A stretch of 64,000 nucleotides of DNA, taken from assembly GCA_963668445.1 (NCBI GenBank), contig OY764335.1, positions 744,001 to 808,000 on the forward strand. Reading direction: 5' to 3'. Every line of letters begins with the position of its first letter. The first letter of the stretch is position 1. Source of the stretch: Poriferisulfidus sp963668445 (lineage in GTDB: Bacteria > Pseudomonadota > Gammaproteobacteria > Poriferisulfidales > Poriferisulfidaceae). This document shows, in pieces, positions 7,941-16,077 of this stretch. The translations under genes were made by a program, and so were the position numbers. Below the pieces are notes generated by a model. It was not told the origin of the DNA. It did not search any database and saw nothing but the letters and a program-made list of their open reading frames with translations.

Positions 7941-8870
7941 ATGCCCGACGAGAAAGGTGCCGCGCTGACGGCGGCTGTGCGCGAATTGACGGCCGAGTTC
8001 CGGCGCTCTCGGCGCTGGCGCATGGCGTTCGGCTTCGTGCCGGTGCTGCTGTTGCTGCTGGCCGTGTTGGTGGTGGTCGGCCAGGAGTCTTCCGTACGGG
8101 GATTGCAGAGCGAGCACACGGCTCAAGTCGATGTGTTCGGGCTGATCGTGCCGATGGAAGCGGGCAGTTCGGAATTCGTGATTCCCGCCCTGCGCGAGGC
8201 CTTCGAGGCGGAGCTGGCGAAGGCGGTGGTGTTGCGCATCAACAGCCCCGGGGGCTCGCCGGTGCAAGCGGATCGCATCTATACCGAGATTCAACGGCTG
8301 CGCGAAGAGCATCCGGACAAGCCGATGTATGCAGTGGTGGAGGACTTGTGCGCTTCAGCCGCTTATTACATCGCCGCCGCTGCGGACGAAATCTACGTGA
8401 ACCATTCGAGTCTGGTGGGCTCCATCGGGGTCATCAGCAGCAGTTTCGGCATGGTGGACTTGATTGAAGAACTGGGGATCGAACGCCGGATTACGAAGTC
8501 CGCCCGGCACAAGGCGATGCTGGATCCGTTCCTGCCGCAAGATCCGGAAGCCGAGCAGCATCTGCAGACGCTGGTCGACGAGATCCACCAGCGTTTCGTG
8601 GACGTCGTGGTCGAATCCCGCGGCGGCCGTCTGGAGGGCGACGGGTCGGATGTGTTCGACGGGCGCATCTGGACCGGCGCTGGCGCTCTGGAATTGGGGC
8701 TGGTGGACGGCATCGCGGATGTGGGGCAGGTCGCCCGCGACATGGCGGGGGCCGAGGACGTCGTGGATTACACGTACGAGCCGGACTTTTGGGAAAGAAT
8801 GTCCGACCGCATCGGGTCGCGGCTGGCCCGGACGGCGGAGGCTTGGCTGCGTTCGCCCGTGCTGTACTAG
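7941..8870 (+). CDS. sppA: S49 family signal peptide peptidase SppA-type
   Basis: The start is taken as the ATG at 7941 behind GGAGATGG; the frame is open upstream but without support. The 309-residue protein has one N-terminal membrane anchor (about 30-47) and an S49 protease domain. The probable catalytic Ser is Ser139 in LCASAAYYIAAAADEI, and the Lys of the Ser/Lys dyad is Lys191 in SARHKAMLDPF. This is the short, single-domain SppA form (about 300 residues), not the 618-residue E. coli form. It would cleave leftover signal peptides in or at the inner membrane. A TATATT at 7907-7912 is a possible -10 box. Its stop overlaps the convergent Maf gene by 4 nt. Confidence 0.88.
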   Translation: MPDEKGAALTAAVRELTAEFRRSRRWRMAFGFVPVLLLLLAVLVVVGQESSVRGLQSEHTAQVDVFGLIVPMEAGSSEFVIPALREAFEAELAKAVVLRINSPGGSPVQADRIYTEIQRLREEHPDKPMYAVVEDLCASAAYYIAAAADEIYVNHSSLVGSIGVISSSFGMVDLIEELGIERRITKSARHKAMLDPFLPQDPEAEQHLQTLVDEIHQRFVDVVVESRGGRLEGDGSDVFDGRIWTGAGALELGLVDGIADVGQVARDMAGAEDVVDYTYEPDFWERMSDRIGSRLARTAEAWLRSPVLY

Positions 8871-9460
8871 TCCGCGGCGTTCCCGGGGACTTCGATGCCT
8901 GCGTCCTGCAGAAGTTCGGCCAGGCGCGTCAGCGGCAGGCCGATCAGGCCAGTGGGGTCGTCGCCGCGGATGCGGCGCGTCAGGATGATGCCCAAGCCTT
9001 CCGATTTGAAACTGGCGGTGCAGTTGTAGGGCTGTTCCAGACGCAAATACTGTTCGATCAGCGCATCGTCCAGAGGCCGGTAGCGTACGGCGTGGCGGCT
9101 TTCGGCGTAGCGCCGAAGCCCGGTGCGCGTGTCCAGCAGGCACAAGCCCGTGAGGAACAGCACTTCCTTGCCGCTGAGCCGGTGCAGTTGCGTGGCGGCC
9201 GCCGCATGGCTGCCGGGCTTGCCGAGCAGTTCGCCGTTCAGTTCCGCGCATTGGTCGCTGCTGACGATCAGGGCGTCCGGGTGGCGGGCGCCGACTTCAT
9301 CGGCCTTTGCGCAGGCCAGCCGCTTGACGTAGTCGGCGGCCGGTTCGTTCGCGTACGGGGTTTCGTCGAGTTCAGGCGCATCGACGGCAAACTCCAGACG
9401 CAGGCGCTCCAAGAGTTCCCGGCGGTATGGGGAACTGCTGCCAAGGACGAGAGTGCGCAT
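8867..9460 (-). CDS. yceF: Maf-family nucleotide pyrophosphatase, YceF-type (7-methyl-GTP)
   Basis: The 197-residue protein begins LVLGSSSPYRRELLERL, the Maf P-loop-like motif, followed by DETPYANEPA and RLACAKA. The catalytic region reads LIVSSDQCAELNGELLGKPG, where S-D-Q replaces the A-D-T of the dTTP-specific branch; E-G-L-G-I follows in KSEGLGIIL. Those features assign it to the YceF branch, which hydrolyses 7-methyl-GTP as a house-cleaning enzyme. It is often found near sppA and rpmF in Gammaproteobacteria; here it converges on sppA and overlaps its stop. Confidence 0.9.
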   Translation of the reverse strand: MRTLVLGSSSPYRRELLERLRLEFAVDAPELDETPYANEPAADYVKRLACAKADEVGARHPDALIVSSDQCAELNGELLGKPGSHAAAATQLHRLSGKEVLFLTGLCLLDTRTGLRRYAESRHAVRYRPLDDALIEQYLRLEQPYNCTASFKSEGLGIILTRRIRGDDPTGLIGLPLTRLAELLQDAGIEVPGNAAD

Positions 9461-9550
9461 GACGCGGGAAGTGCGGGAGGCGTGCTGGGCCGTCGGGGTA
9501 TGCGGCGGTCATTATAGGAGGTCGGCAGTGCCTGCCGGCGCCTTGGCTGG

Positions 9551-9556
9551 TATAAT
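9551..9556 (+). promoter_or_regulatory. Candidate -10 box for mlaC-murA
   Basis: TATAAT lies 30 nt before the mlaC ATG in a GC-rich spacer. The -35 region is weak. It would start the mlaC-murA-hisG-aroG-hisD transcript. Confidence 0.4.
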
Positions 9557-9586
9557 TGATGCCATAGCTTCCTTCGGAACGTTGCG

Positions 9587-10240
9587 ATGACTCTCAAGAC
9601 CTCGTCTCTTTGGCTTGGCGCGTTCGCGCTGGCCGGCCTACTGTTGTGGGGGCCGGGGCTTCTGGCCATGGATTCGCCTCGCGACCACCTGCAAAGCGTA
9701 ACCTCCGGCCTGCTGGGGGAAATCCGGGAGCGCAAGTCCGAACTGCAGGACGACAATCAGAGGCTCTACGATCTGGTGACGGCCGGTCTGCAGCCGATTC
9801 TGGATTACGACCGCATCGCGGCAATCGTGTTGGGCAAGAAGCACTACGGACAGGCCTCGGAGCAGCAGCGCGAGGAATTCATAGTGGAGTTGCGGCGGCA
9901 GCTGGTGCGGCTGTATGCCGAAACCATCCTGTCCAATGCGCATGGCGAGGTGCGCTATCTGCCGTTCGAACACAAGCCGGACAAGGCGTATCAGGTCGTC
10001 AAGACGAAATTCCTGCTGCCGGGGCGGGCGCCGTTCGATCTGAATTACCTGATGCGCGATGTGGAGGGTGCTTGGCGGGTGTTCGAGATTCGCGCCGGAG
10101 GCATCTTTCTGGTCAAGAGCCTGAAGAAGACCTTACGGCCTGAAATTGATCAGAACGGCCTAGAGGCAGTGATTGAACGATGGCGCGGCTCCGCGGCCGT
10201 CGAGGTGGACGCGTCGTTCGCGCCGCACACGTTCGGCTGA
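9587..10240 (+). CDS. mlaC: MlaC-family phospholipid-binding periplasmic protein
   Basis: The 217-residue protein has a hydrophobic leader (about residues 7-26) and the MlaC/Ttg2 core: DYDRIAAIVLGKKHYGQASEQQREEF, then LVRLYAETILSNAHGEV and YLMRDVEGAWRVFEIRAGGIFLVKS. MlaC ferries phospholipids through the periplasm between the outer-membrane MlaA-OmpC complex and the inner-membrane MlaFEDB transporter. In most relatives the order is mlaFEDCB-bolA-murA. Here mlaC is followed 18 nt later by murA; mlaB and the BolA-like gene are missing and mlaFED are not upstream, so the operon is split in this genome. Confidence 0.9.
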   Translation: MTLKTSSLWLGAFALAGLLLWGPGLLAMDSPRDHLQSVTSGLLGEIRERKSELQDDNQRLYDLVTAGLQPILDYDRIAAIVLGKKHYGQASEQQREEFIVELRRQLVRLYAETILSNAHGEVRYLPFEHKPDKAYQVVKTKFLLPGRAPFDLNYLMRDVEGAWRVFEIRAGGIFLVKSLKKTLRPEIDQNGLEAVIERWRGSAAVEVDASFAPHTFG

Positions 10241-10258
10241 GCGCAGCCTCGTTCTCCT

Positions 10259-11530
10259 ATGGACCGGCTGCTGATCGAAGGCGGTGCGCCTTTGCATGGC
10301 GAGGTGCCGGTATCCGGCGCCAAGAATTCGGTGCTGCCGGTGCTGGCGGCCTCGCTGATGAGCGAGGAGCCGCTGCTGATCGACAATGTCCCGCAATTGC
10401 AAGACGTCGCCTCGACGATGCGCCTGCTCAGCAGCATGGGCGCGACGGTGACGCTGGGCGAATCGAATCGCCTGCGGGTCGATGCTTCGTCCGTGGATCA
10501 TTGCTATGCGTCGTACGACATCGTGCGCACCATGCGGGCCTCGATTCTGGTGCTGGGGCCGTTGCTGGCGCGTTTCGGCCAGGCGGTCGTGTCCTTGCCG
10601 GGCGGCTGCGCGATCGGCACGCGCCCGATCGACCTGCACTTGCGCGGGCTGGAGGCGATGGGCGCGGGCATCGAGGTGCGCGACGGCTACATCCGGGCGC
10701 AGGCGAAGCGCTTGCGCGGTACGGCGCTGGCGTTGGACCAGGCGACAGTGACGGGCACCGAGAACCTGATGATGGCGGCGACGCTGGCGGACGGCGACAC
10801 CGTAATCGAGAATGCGGCCCGCGAGCCGGAAGTTGAGGACTTGGCGCGTTGCCTGAATGCGATGGGCGCCCGTATCCGGGGCGCCGGCACGGGCCGCATC
10901 GAAATCTGCGGCGTACGTGCCTTGCAGGGCGCTACGCATGAGGTTCTGCCGGATCGGATCGAGGCGGCGACGTATTTGGCTGCCGGGTGCGTGACGGGGG
11001 GCCGGGTGCGCGTCACGGGTGTGCAGCCGCAGATCATGGAAGCGGTGCTGCTCAAACTGCGCGAATGCGGGGCCGAACTGGACATCGGCGAGGATTTCGT
11101 GGAATTGGACATGCAGGGCCGCAGCCCGGCGCCGGCCGATATCCACACGGCCGCCTATCCGGGATTCCCGACCGACATGCAGGCGCAGATGACCGTGGTC
11201 AGCGCGGTGGCGACCGGCGCCAGCAGCATTACGGAGACGATTTTCGAGAATCGATTCATGCACATTCAGGAACTGGTGCGCATGGGGGCGCGCATCGACG
11301 TGCGCGGCAACACCGCGCTGGTGCAAGGCGTCGCGCAATTGTCCGGGGCTCCGGTGATGGCGACCGACCTGCGCGCTTCGGCGTGCCTGATCCTAGCGGG
11401 CCTTGCCGCGCAAGGGGAGTCGGTCGTGGACCGGGTGTACCACATCGATCGCGGCTATGAATGCGTGGAGGAGAAATTCCGGCGCTTGGGGGCCCGCATC
11501 CAACGCCTGAGCGGGCCGGGAGGTGGATGA
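10259..11530 (+). CDS. murA: UDP-N-acetylglucosamine 1-carboxyvinyltransferase
   Basis: MurA transfers enolpyruvate from PEP to UDP-GlcNAc, the first committed step of peptidoglycan synthesis. The 423-residue length is standard. The start MDRLLIEGGAPLHGEVPVSG with AKNSVLPVLAA is diagnostic. The catalytic Cys is Cys117 in LPGGCAIGTRPIDLH, so the enzyme should be fosfomycin-sensitive, unlike forms with Asp here. A later conserved stretch is AAYPGFPTDMQAQM. There is no strong ribosome binding site before the ATG. Its stop overlaps the hisG start region, indicating translational coupling. Confidence 0.97.
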   Translation: MDRLLIEGGAPLHGEVPVSGAKNSVLPVLAASLMSEEPLLIDNVPQLQDVASTMRLLSSMGATVTLGESNRLRVDASSVDHCYASYDIVRTMRASILVLGPLLARFGQAVVSLPGGCAIGTRPIDLHLRGLEAMGAGIEVRDGYIRAQAKRLRGTALALDQATVTGTENLMMAATLADGDTVIENAAREPEVEDLARCLNAMGARIRGAGTGRIEICGVRALQGATHEVLPDRIEAATYLAAGCVTGGRVRVTGVQPQIMEAVLLKLRECGAELDIGEDFVELDMQGRSPAPADIHTAAYPGFPTDMQAQMTVVSAVATGASSITETIFENRFMHIQELVRMGARIDVRGNTALVQGVAQLSGAPVMATDLRASACLILAGLAAQGESVVDRVYHIDRGYECVEEKFRRLGARIQRLSGPGGG

Positions 11531-12174
11531 TGCGGATTGCCGTCTCCAAAGGGCGCATCATGCGCGAGGCATTGGCCGTGTTCGCCCGCGCCGGCATTGA
11601 GCCGGAAGCCGACCCCGAAAGCAGCCGGCAGCTGATTCTGCCGTGCCGGGGGGAGGATGTGGAGCTGGTGACGCTGCGGGCCCAAGACGTGCCGACGTAT
11701 GTCGCGCTCGGGGCGGCGGAGTTGGGCGTGACGGGCCGGGACGTGCTGATGGAAAACCGGCTGGCCGGGTTGTACGAGCCGCTGGACCTGAACATTGCGC
11801 GATGCCGATTGGTTGTGGCAGGCCCGGTGGGCGCTGCGGCCTGCTTGCAACAGCCGCAGGTTCGGGTCGCGACCAAGTACGTGCGTCTGGCCAAGGAATA
11901 CTTCGCGGCGCGCGGCAGCCAGGCGATTGCGATAAAATTGTACGGCTCCATGGAATTGGCGCCGCTGGCAGGGCTGTCCGATTGCATCGTGGATCTGGTG
12001 GATACCGGCCGCACGCTGGCCGCCAATGGGCTGGAGCCGTATGCCACGCTGGCCGAAATCAGTTCCCGATTGATTGTCAACAAAGGCGCTTGGAAAATGC
12101 AACATGACCGGATCATGCCGATAGTGGCGCGTTTGCGCCAAGCGATAGAGGCCGGAGCGGAGGCAACGCAATGA
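11530..12174 (+). CDS. hisG: ATP phosphoribosyltransferase, short form
   Basis: HisG joins ATP and PRPP in the first step of histidine synthesis. Of two adjacent ATGs I choose the second (11530), because GGAGGT at 11519-11524 is then 5 nt away. The protein is 214 residues, MRIAVSKGRIMREAL to the end, and includes GVTGRDVLMEN, IVDLVDTGRTLAANGLE (the PRPP loop) and SRLIVNKGAWK. This is the short HisG lacking the C-terminal regulatory domain, so activity should depend on HisZ, which is not in the window. It overlaps murA and the following aroG. Confidence 0.95.
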   Translation: MRIAVSKGRIMREALAVFARAGIEPEADPESSRQLILPCRGEDVELVTLRAQDVPTYVALGAAELGVTGRDVLMENRLAGLYEPLDLNIARCRLVVAGPVGAAACLQQPQVRVATKYVRLAKEYFAARGSQAIAIKLYGSMELAPLAGLSDCIVDLVDTGRTLAANGLEPYATLAEISSRLIVNKGAWKMQHDRIMPIVARLRQAIEAGAEATQ

Positions 12175-13241
12175 AATACCCAACCGACGACCTGCGCATT
12201 ACGGAGATCCATGACGTGAGTTCTCCGGCCGAAGTGCTGGACGAGTTCCCGCTGACGGAAGCCGGCGCACGCACGGTCTACGAAGCGCGCGGGCAGATTC
12301 GCGAGGTTCTGGAATGCACCGACGATCGCTTGATCGCCGTGGTTGGGCCGTGCTCCATCCATGACGTGGAGGCGGCGCACGAATACGCCGGGCGCCTGCA
12401 GGCGGTTCGGAATCGGCTGGCGGACGATCTTCTGGTTGTCATGCGCGTGTACTTCGACAAGCCGCGCACCACGGTCGGCTGGAAAGGCCTGATCAACGAT
12501 CCGGGGTTGGACGACAGCTTCCACATCAATCACGGACTGCGGCTGGCGCGCGGCCTGCTCAAGGACTTGGCGGAGCAGGGACTGCCTGCGGGTACCGAGT
12601 ATCTGGACCTGATCAGCCCGCAGTACGTGGCGGACCTGGTCAGCTGGGGCGCGGTCGGGGCGCGGACGACCGAAAGCCAGTGCCATCGCGAATTGGCCTC
12701 CGGCTTGTCGTGTCCGGTCGGTTTCAAGAACGGCACTAGCGGCGACATGCAGGTAGCGGTGGATGCCGTCCGCTCCGTCGTGCGGCCGCATTGCTTCCTG
12801 TCGGTGACCAAGGGCGGTCGCAGCGCGATTTTCCACACCACCGGAAACCAGGACGCGCATATCATCATGCGCGGCGGACGGCAGCCGAACTACGATGCCA
12901 ATGCAATCGAGGAAGCATGCGGCCGTTTGGAAAAGGCGCAGCTGCCGGTGCGCGTGATGGTTGATTGCAGCCATGCCAACAGTCGGAAGATCCCGGAGCA
13001 GCAGCAGCAGGTCGCCGCCAGCATCGCGGAGCAATTGCGGGCGGGCGACATGCGCATCATCGGCGTTATGGTGGAAAGCCACCTGGTCGGAGGCAATCAG
13101 AAGCTCGAACCCGGCAAGCCTCTGACGTACGGCCAGAGCATCACCGATGCTTGTTTGGGCTTCGAGCAGACCGAACAGTTGCTGGAGAATCTGGCCGAAG
13201 CGGTGCGGGTGCGGCGGAAGGCGGCCGGCCGGGCCGCATGA
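12171..13241 (+). CDS. aroG: 3-deoxy-7-phosphoheptulonate synthase (DAHP synthase, type I)
   Basis: The enzyme condenses PEP and erythrose 4-phosphate in the first step of the shikimate pathway. The 356 residues align throughout with E. coli AroG: MKYPTDDLRITEIHD, VVGPCSIHD (metal-ligand Cys), VMRVYFDKPRTTVGWKGLINDP, SPQYVADLVSWGAVGARTTESQ, PVGFKNGTSGD, DCSHANS and VMVESHLVGGNQ. The feedback amino acid cannot be told from sequence here. Its ATG overlaps the hisG stop, and its stop overlaps the hisD start (ATGA at both ends), so it is tightly built into a histidine operon. That placement between hisG and hisD is unusual. Confidence 0.95.
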   Translation: MKYPTDDLRITEIHDVSSPAEVLDEFPLTEAGARTVYEARGQIREVLECTDDRLIAVVGPCSIHDVEAAHEYAGRLQAVRNRLADDLLVVMRVYFDKPRTTVGWKGLINDPGLDDSFHINHGLRLARGLLKDLAEQGLPAGTEYLDLISPQYVADLVSWGAVGARTTESQCHRELASGLSCPVGFKNGTSGDMQVAVDAVRSVVRPHCFLSVTKGGRSAIFHTTGNQDAHIIMRGGRQPNYDANAIEEACGRLEKAQLPVRVMVDCSHANSRKIPEQQQQVAASIAEQLRAGDMRIIGVMVESHLVGGNQKLEPGKPLTYGQSITDACLGFEQTEQLLENLAEAVRVRRKAAGRAA

Positions 13242-14545
13242 GCGAGCTGTTCGCGCAGCGTCTGGCGACCCGCGAACCGGGTTTCGAAGAGGCGTTTCAG
13301 GCGCTCGTCGCCAGCCGGGCACCGGGATGGCGCTCGGAACTCACCGAGGAGGTCGCGGCCATTCTTGCGCACGTCCGTGCGGGCGGAGATCAGGCGCTGC
13401 TGGAGTTGGCGCGGGAGCACGACGGCTGCGCGGCCGCCTCCATCCCGGCGCTGCAATGGGAGCGTGCCGACTTCCAATCCGCGTTTGAGGCCTTGGATGT
13501 ATCGCTGCGTACGGCCTTGCAGACGGCGGCCGAGCGCATTCGCGAGTTCGCCGAGCGGCAGAAGCTTGAAGCGTTCGAATTCGAAGACGCGTACGGCTCG
13601 CGTCTGGGGCAGCGGGTCGAAGCGCTGCAACGCGTGGGTATTTACGTTCCCGGCGGCATGGCGGCGTATCCGTCGTCCGTGCTGATGAATGCCATTCCTG
13701 CCCGCGTGGCGGGCGTGGCCGAAGTCCTGATGGTCAGTCCCATGCCCGGCGGGCAGGCCAATCCGGCGGTGCTGGCGGCGGCGCATGTGGCTGGAATTGA
13801 TCGCGGCTGGGCACTGGGCGGAGCCCACGCGATTGCCGCGCTGGCGTTCGGAACGCAGACGGTGCCGGTCGTCGACAAGATTGCCGGTCCAGGCAATGCA
13901 TGGGTGGCGGAAGCCAAGCGGCAGGTGTTCGGCGTGGTCGGCATCGACATGGTGGCCGGGCCTTCGGAAGTCGTCATTGTCAGCGATGCCAGCGCGGATG
14001 CCCGCTGGCTGGCGGCGGATCTGATGGCCCAAGCCGAGCACGACGCGCAGGCGCAGGCGATTCTGATCAGTCCGGATGTGGCGCATCTGGAGACCGTCGC
14101 GGCGGAGGTGGCCGGGCAACTGGACGCGGCGCCGCGTGCCGAAGTCATTCGGGCGTCGCTGGGCGGCTGCGGCGCGCTGATCCGGACGGACAGCGTGGAG
14201 CAGGCGGTCGATCTTGCTGGGCGACTGGCGCCAGAGCATCTGCAGTTGGCGGTCGCGGACGCCGATGCTGCATTGGCGCGGGTGCGCCATGCCGGCGCGG
14301 TCTTCGTCGGGGTTCACAGCCCGGAGGTGATGGGCGATTACTGCGCCGGTCCCAACCATGTGCTGCCGACCATGCGCACCGCACGCTTTGCGTCGCCGCT
14401 GGGCGTGTACGACTTCCAAAAGCGCAGCAGCGTCATCCGCCTGTCGCCGTCGGGCGCGGCGGAACTGGCGGCGGTCGCCGAATGCTTGGCGGAGGCGGAG
14501 GGGTTGGCCGCCCATGCAACCTCGGCTCGCTGGCGCCGGGGCTGA
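13238..14545 (+). CDS. hisD: Histidinol dehydrogenase
   Basis: HisD oxidises L-histidinol to L-histidine in two NAD+-dependent steps using Zn2+. The ATG at 13238 overlaps the aroG stop and gives 435 residues, the normal length. Key blocks are QRVEALQRVGIYVPGG, PSSVLMNAIPARVAGV, GGAHAIAALAFGT, KIAGPGNAWVAEAKR, GIDMVAGPSEVVIV, QAEHDAQAQA (zinc ligand His) and APEHLQLAVADAD, plus GDYCAGPNHVLPT. The frame is open well upstream of 13238 but that part is a shadow of aroG. The rest of the his genes are not in the window. Confidence 0.96.
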   Translation: MSELFAQRLATREPGFEEAFQALVASRAPGWRSELTEEVAAILAHVRAGGDQALLELAREHDGCAAASIPALQWERADFQSAFEALDVSLRTALQTAAERIREFAERQKLEAFEFEDAYGSRLGQRVEALQRVGIYVPGGMAAYPSSVLMNAIPARVAGVAEVLMVSPMPGGQANPAVLAAAHVAGIDRGWALGGAHAIAALAFGTQTVPVVDKIAGPGNAWVAEAKRQVFGVVGIDMVAGPSEVVIVSDASADARWLAADLMAQAEHDAQAQAILISPDVAHLETVAAEVAGQLDAAPRAEVIRASLGGCGALIRTDSVEQAVDLAGRLAPEHLQLAVADADAALARVRHAGAVFVGVHSPEVMGDYCAGPNHVLPTMRTARFASPLGVYDFQKRSSVIRLSPSGAAELAAVAECLAEAEGLAAHATSARWRRG

Positions 14546-14549
14546 AGGC

Positions 14550-15308
14550 ATGGCGACTCGTCAAGACTTGCTCGAGTGCTTGGACAGCTTGCTGCGGCCT
14601 GAGGCGTTTTCGGACTACTGCCCGAACGGGCTGCAGGTCGAAGGGCGCGAGAGGATCGAAAGCCTAGTGACCGGCGTCACGGCGAGCCAAGCGCTGATCG
14701 AACAGGCTTGCGCTTCGGGTGCTGATGCGCTACTGGTCCATCACGGCTATTTCTGGCGCAACGAGGCGCCGGTCGTCACCGGCATGAAGGCGCGGCGGCT
14801 GCGTGCGCTGCTGGAGGCCGATGTGAGCCTCTTCGCCTACCACCTGCCGCTGGATGCTCACGACGAGGTGGGCAATAACGTGCAGTTGGCGAAGCGTCTG
14901 GACTTCGACATCGACGGCATGCTGGTGCCGGGAGAGCCGGCGATGGGTCGGACCGGACGCCTTCGGCACCCGTGTACGGCTTCGGAACTGGCGCGGCAGT
15001 TGGAAGCGCAATTGGCGCGCCCGATCGTGGCGGTCGGGCCGGAGGAGGAGCGTCTGCTGCAGACCGTCGGATGGTGCACGGGCGCCGGGCAGCAATTCAT
15101 CGAGCAGGCCGCGCGGCTGGGTTTGGATGCTTTTCTCAGCGGGGAAATCTCGGAGCCGACGGCGCATGTCGCACGCGAGTGCGGCGTGCATTATTTTGCG
15201 TGCGGGCATCATGCAACCGAACGCTACGGCGTGCAGGCGCTGGGCGAGCGGGCGGCGGCGCAGCTGGGGCTGAGCCATCGGTTCGTGGATATGCCGAACC
15301 CGGCCTGA
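14550..15308 (+). CDS. Nif3-like dinuclear metal-centre protein (YbgI family)
   Basis: The 252-residue protein has the family landmarks in order: FSDYCPNGLQVEG, DALLVHHGYFWR (first metal-binding His pair), AYHLPLDAHDEVGNN, TGAGQQFIEQA, FLSGEISEPTAH and FACGHHATERYGVQAL. These supply the His/Asp/Glu ligands of the two-metal site in the toroidal Nif3/YbgI hexamer. The biochemical role is not settled; GTP cyclohydrolase I type 2 is a label often attached to the family without direct proof. The ATG at 14550 is 4 nt after the hisD stop. Location just before petABC is common in Gammaproteobacteria. Confidence 0.9.
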   Translation: MATRQDLLECLDSLLRPEAFSDYCPNGLQVEGRERIESLVTGVTASQALIEQACASGADALLVHHGYFWRNEAPVVTGMKARRLRALLEADVSLFAYHLPLDAHDEVGNNVQLAKRLDFDIDGMLVPGEPAMGRTGRLRHPCTASELARQLEAQLARPIVAVGPEEERLLQTVGWCTGAGQQFIEQAARLGLDAFLSGEISEPTAHVARECGVHYFACGHHATERYGVQALGERAAAQLGLSHRFVDMPNPA

Positions 15309-15477
15309 AGTGTTCCGTCCGATTCCGGGCGCTGTGCCAATGGCCACGCCGTCCGGATGCTGACGGCGGCGTCCGGTATGTTAAAATGCGACAGCAAGCG
15401 GGGCCGAAGTTGGGATGAACGCAGGGCCGCGTTTCGATTGCGCTTTCTGGATTTAATGTTTGCACTTCTTGTTCGGC

Positions 15478-16077
15478 ATGGCGGATCATCCTGTTGATAT
15501 GGAACGCCGGCGCTTCCTGACCGGAAGCACGGTCTTGGTGGGTGGCACAGGCATGGTTGTGGCGGCATGGCCGTTCGTTGCGTCCATGTCGCCGAGCGCG
15601 GCTGCCCGTACGGCAGGTGCTCCGGTGGAAGTGGATATCGGCCGGATGGAGTGGGGCCAGAAAATCGATCTGATTTGGCGCAAGCAGCCCATCTGGATCA
15701 TCCGCCGCACGCCCGAAATGGTGCAGCATCTGGAACAGGAGGCGGACTACCTTCGCGACCCGCATTCCGATTTCGGCGAGCAGCCGGACTTCGCCCGCAA
15801 CCCGCACCGTTCCTTGCAGCCCGAATTCCTGGTGCTGGTGGGCGTATGCACGCATTTGGGCTGCAATCCGACCTACCGTCCGGATGCCGCGCCCCGCGAT
15901 TTGGGCGCCGATTGGCCCGGCGGCTTCTTCTGCGCCTGCCATGGTTCGCGCTTCGATATGGCCGGGCGGGTCTATACCAATGTTCCGGCCAACGCCAATC
16001 TGCGCGTGCCGCCGTACCGGTTTGTGAGCGAGACCCGGATTCTGATCGGCGAGATGCCCGAGGAGCCGTCCGCATGA
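15478..16077 (+). CDS. petA: Ubiquinol-cytochrome c reductase Rieske iron-sulfur subunit
   Basis: This is the 2Fe-2S subunit of the bc1 complex, which takes electrons from ubiquinol in the periplasm. With ATG 15478 it has 199 residues: a twin-arginine signal and anchor (MERRRFLTGSTVLVGG, about 8-35), then the cluster domain with Cys124-Thr-His126 and Cys129 in CTHLGCNPTY, and Cys152, Cys154 and His155 in FCACHGSRFD. Cys124, His126, Cys152 and His155 bind the cluster; Cys129 and Cys154 form the disulfide. The usual CPCHGS is CACHGS here. No clear ribosome binding site precedes the ATG. It overlaps petB by 4 nt. Confidence 0.95.
   Translation: MADHPVDMERRRFLTGSTVLVGGTGMVVAAWPFVASMSPSAAARTAGAPVEVDIGRMEWGQKIDLIWRKQPIWIIRRTPEMVQHLEQEADYLRDPHSDFGEQPDFARNPHRSLQPEFLVLVGVCTHLGCNPTYRPDAAPRDLGADWPGGFFCACHGSRFDMAGRVYTNVPANANLRVPPYRFVSETRILIGEMPEEPSA

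Noticed and set aside
11256..13322. A 688-codon minus-strand open frame opposite murA, hisG and aroG
   Set aside because: Antisense shadow of three conserved genes; low-complexity, His/Arg/Gln-rich translation with no domain.
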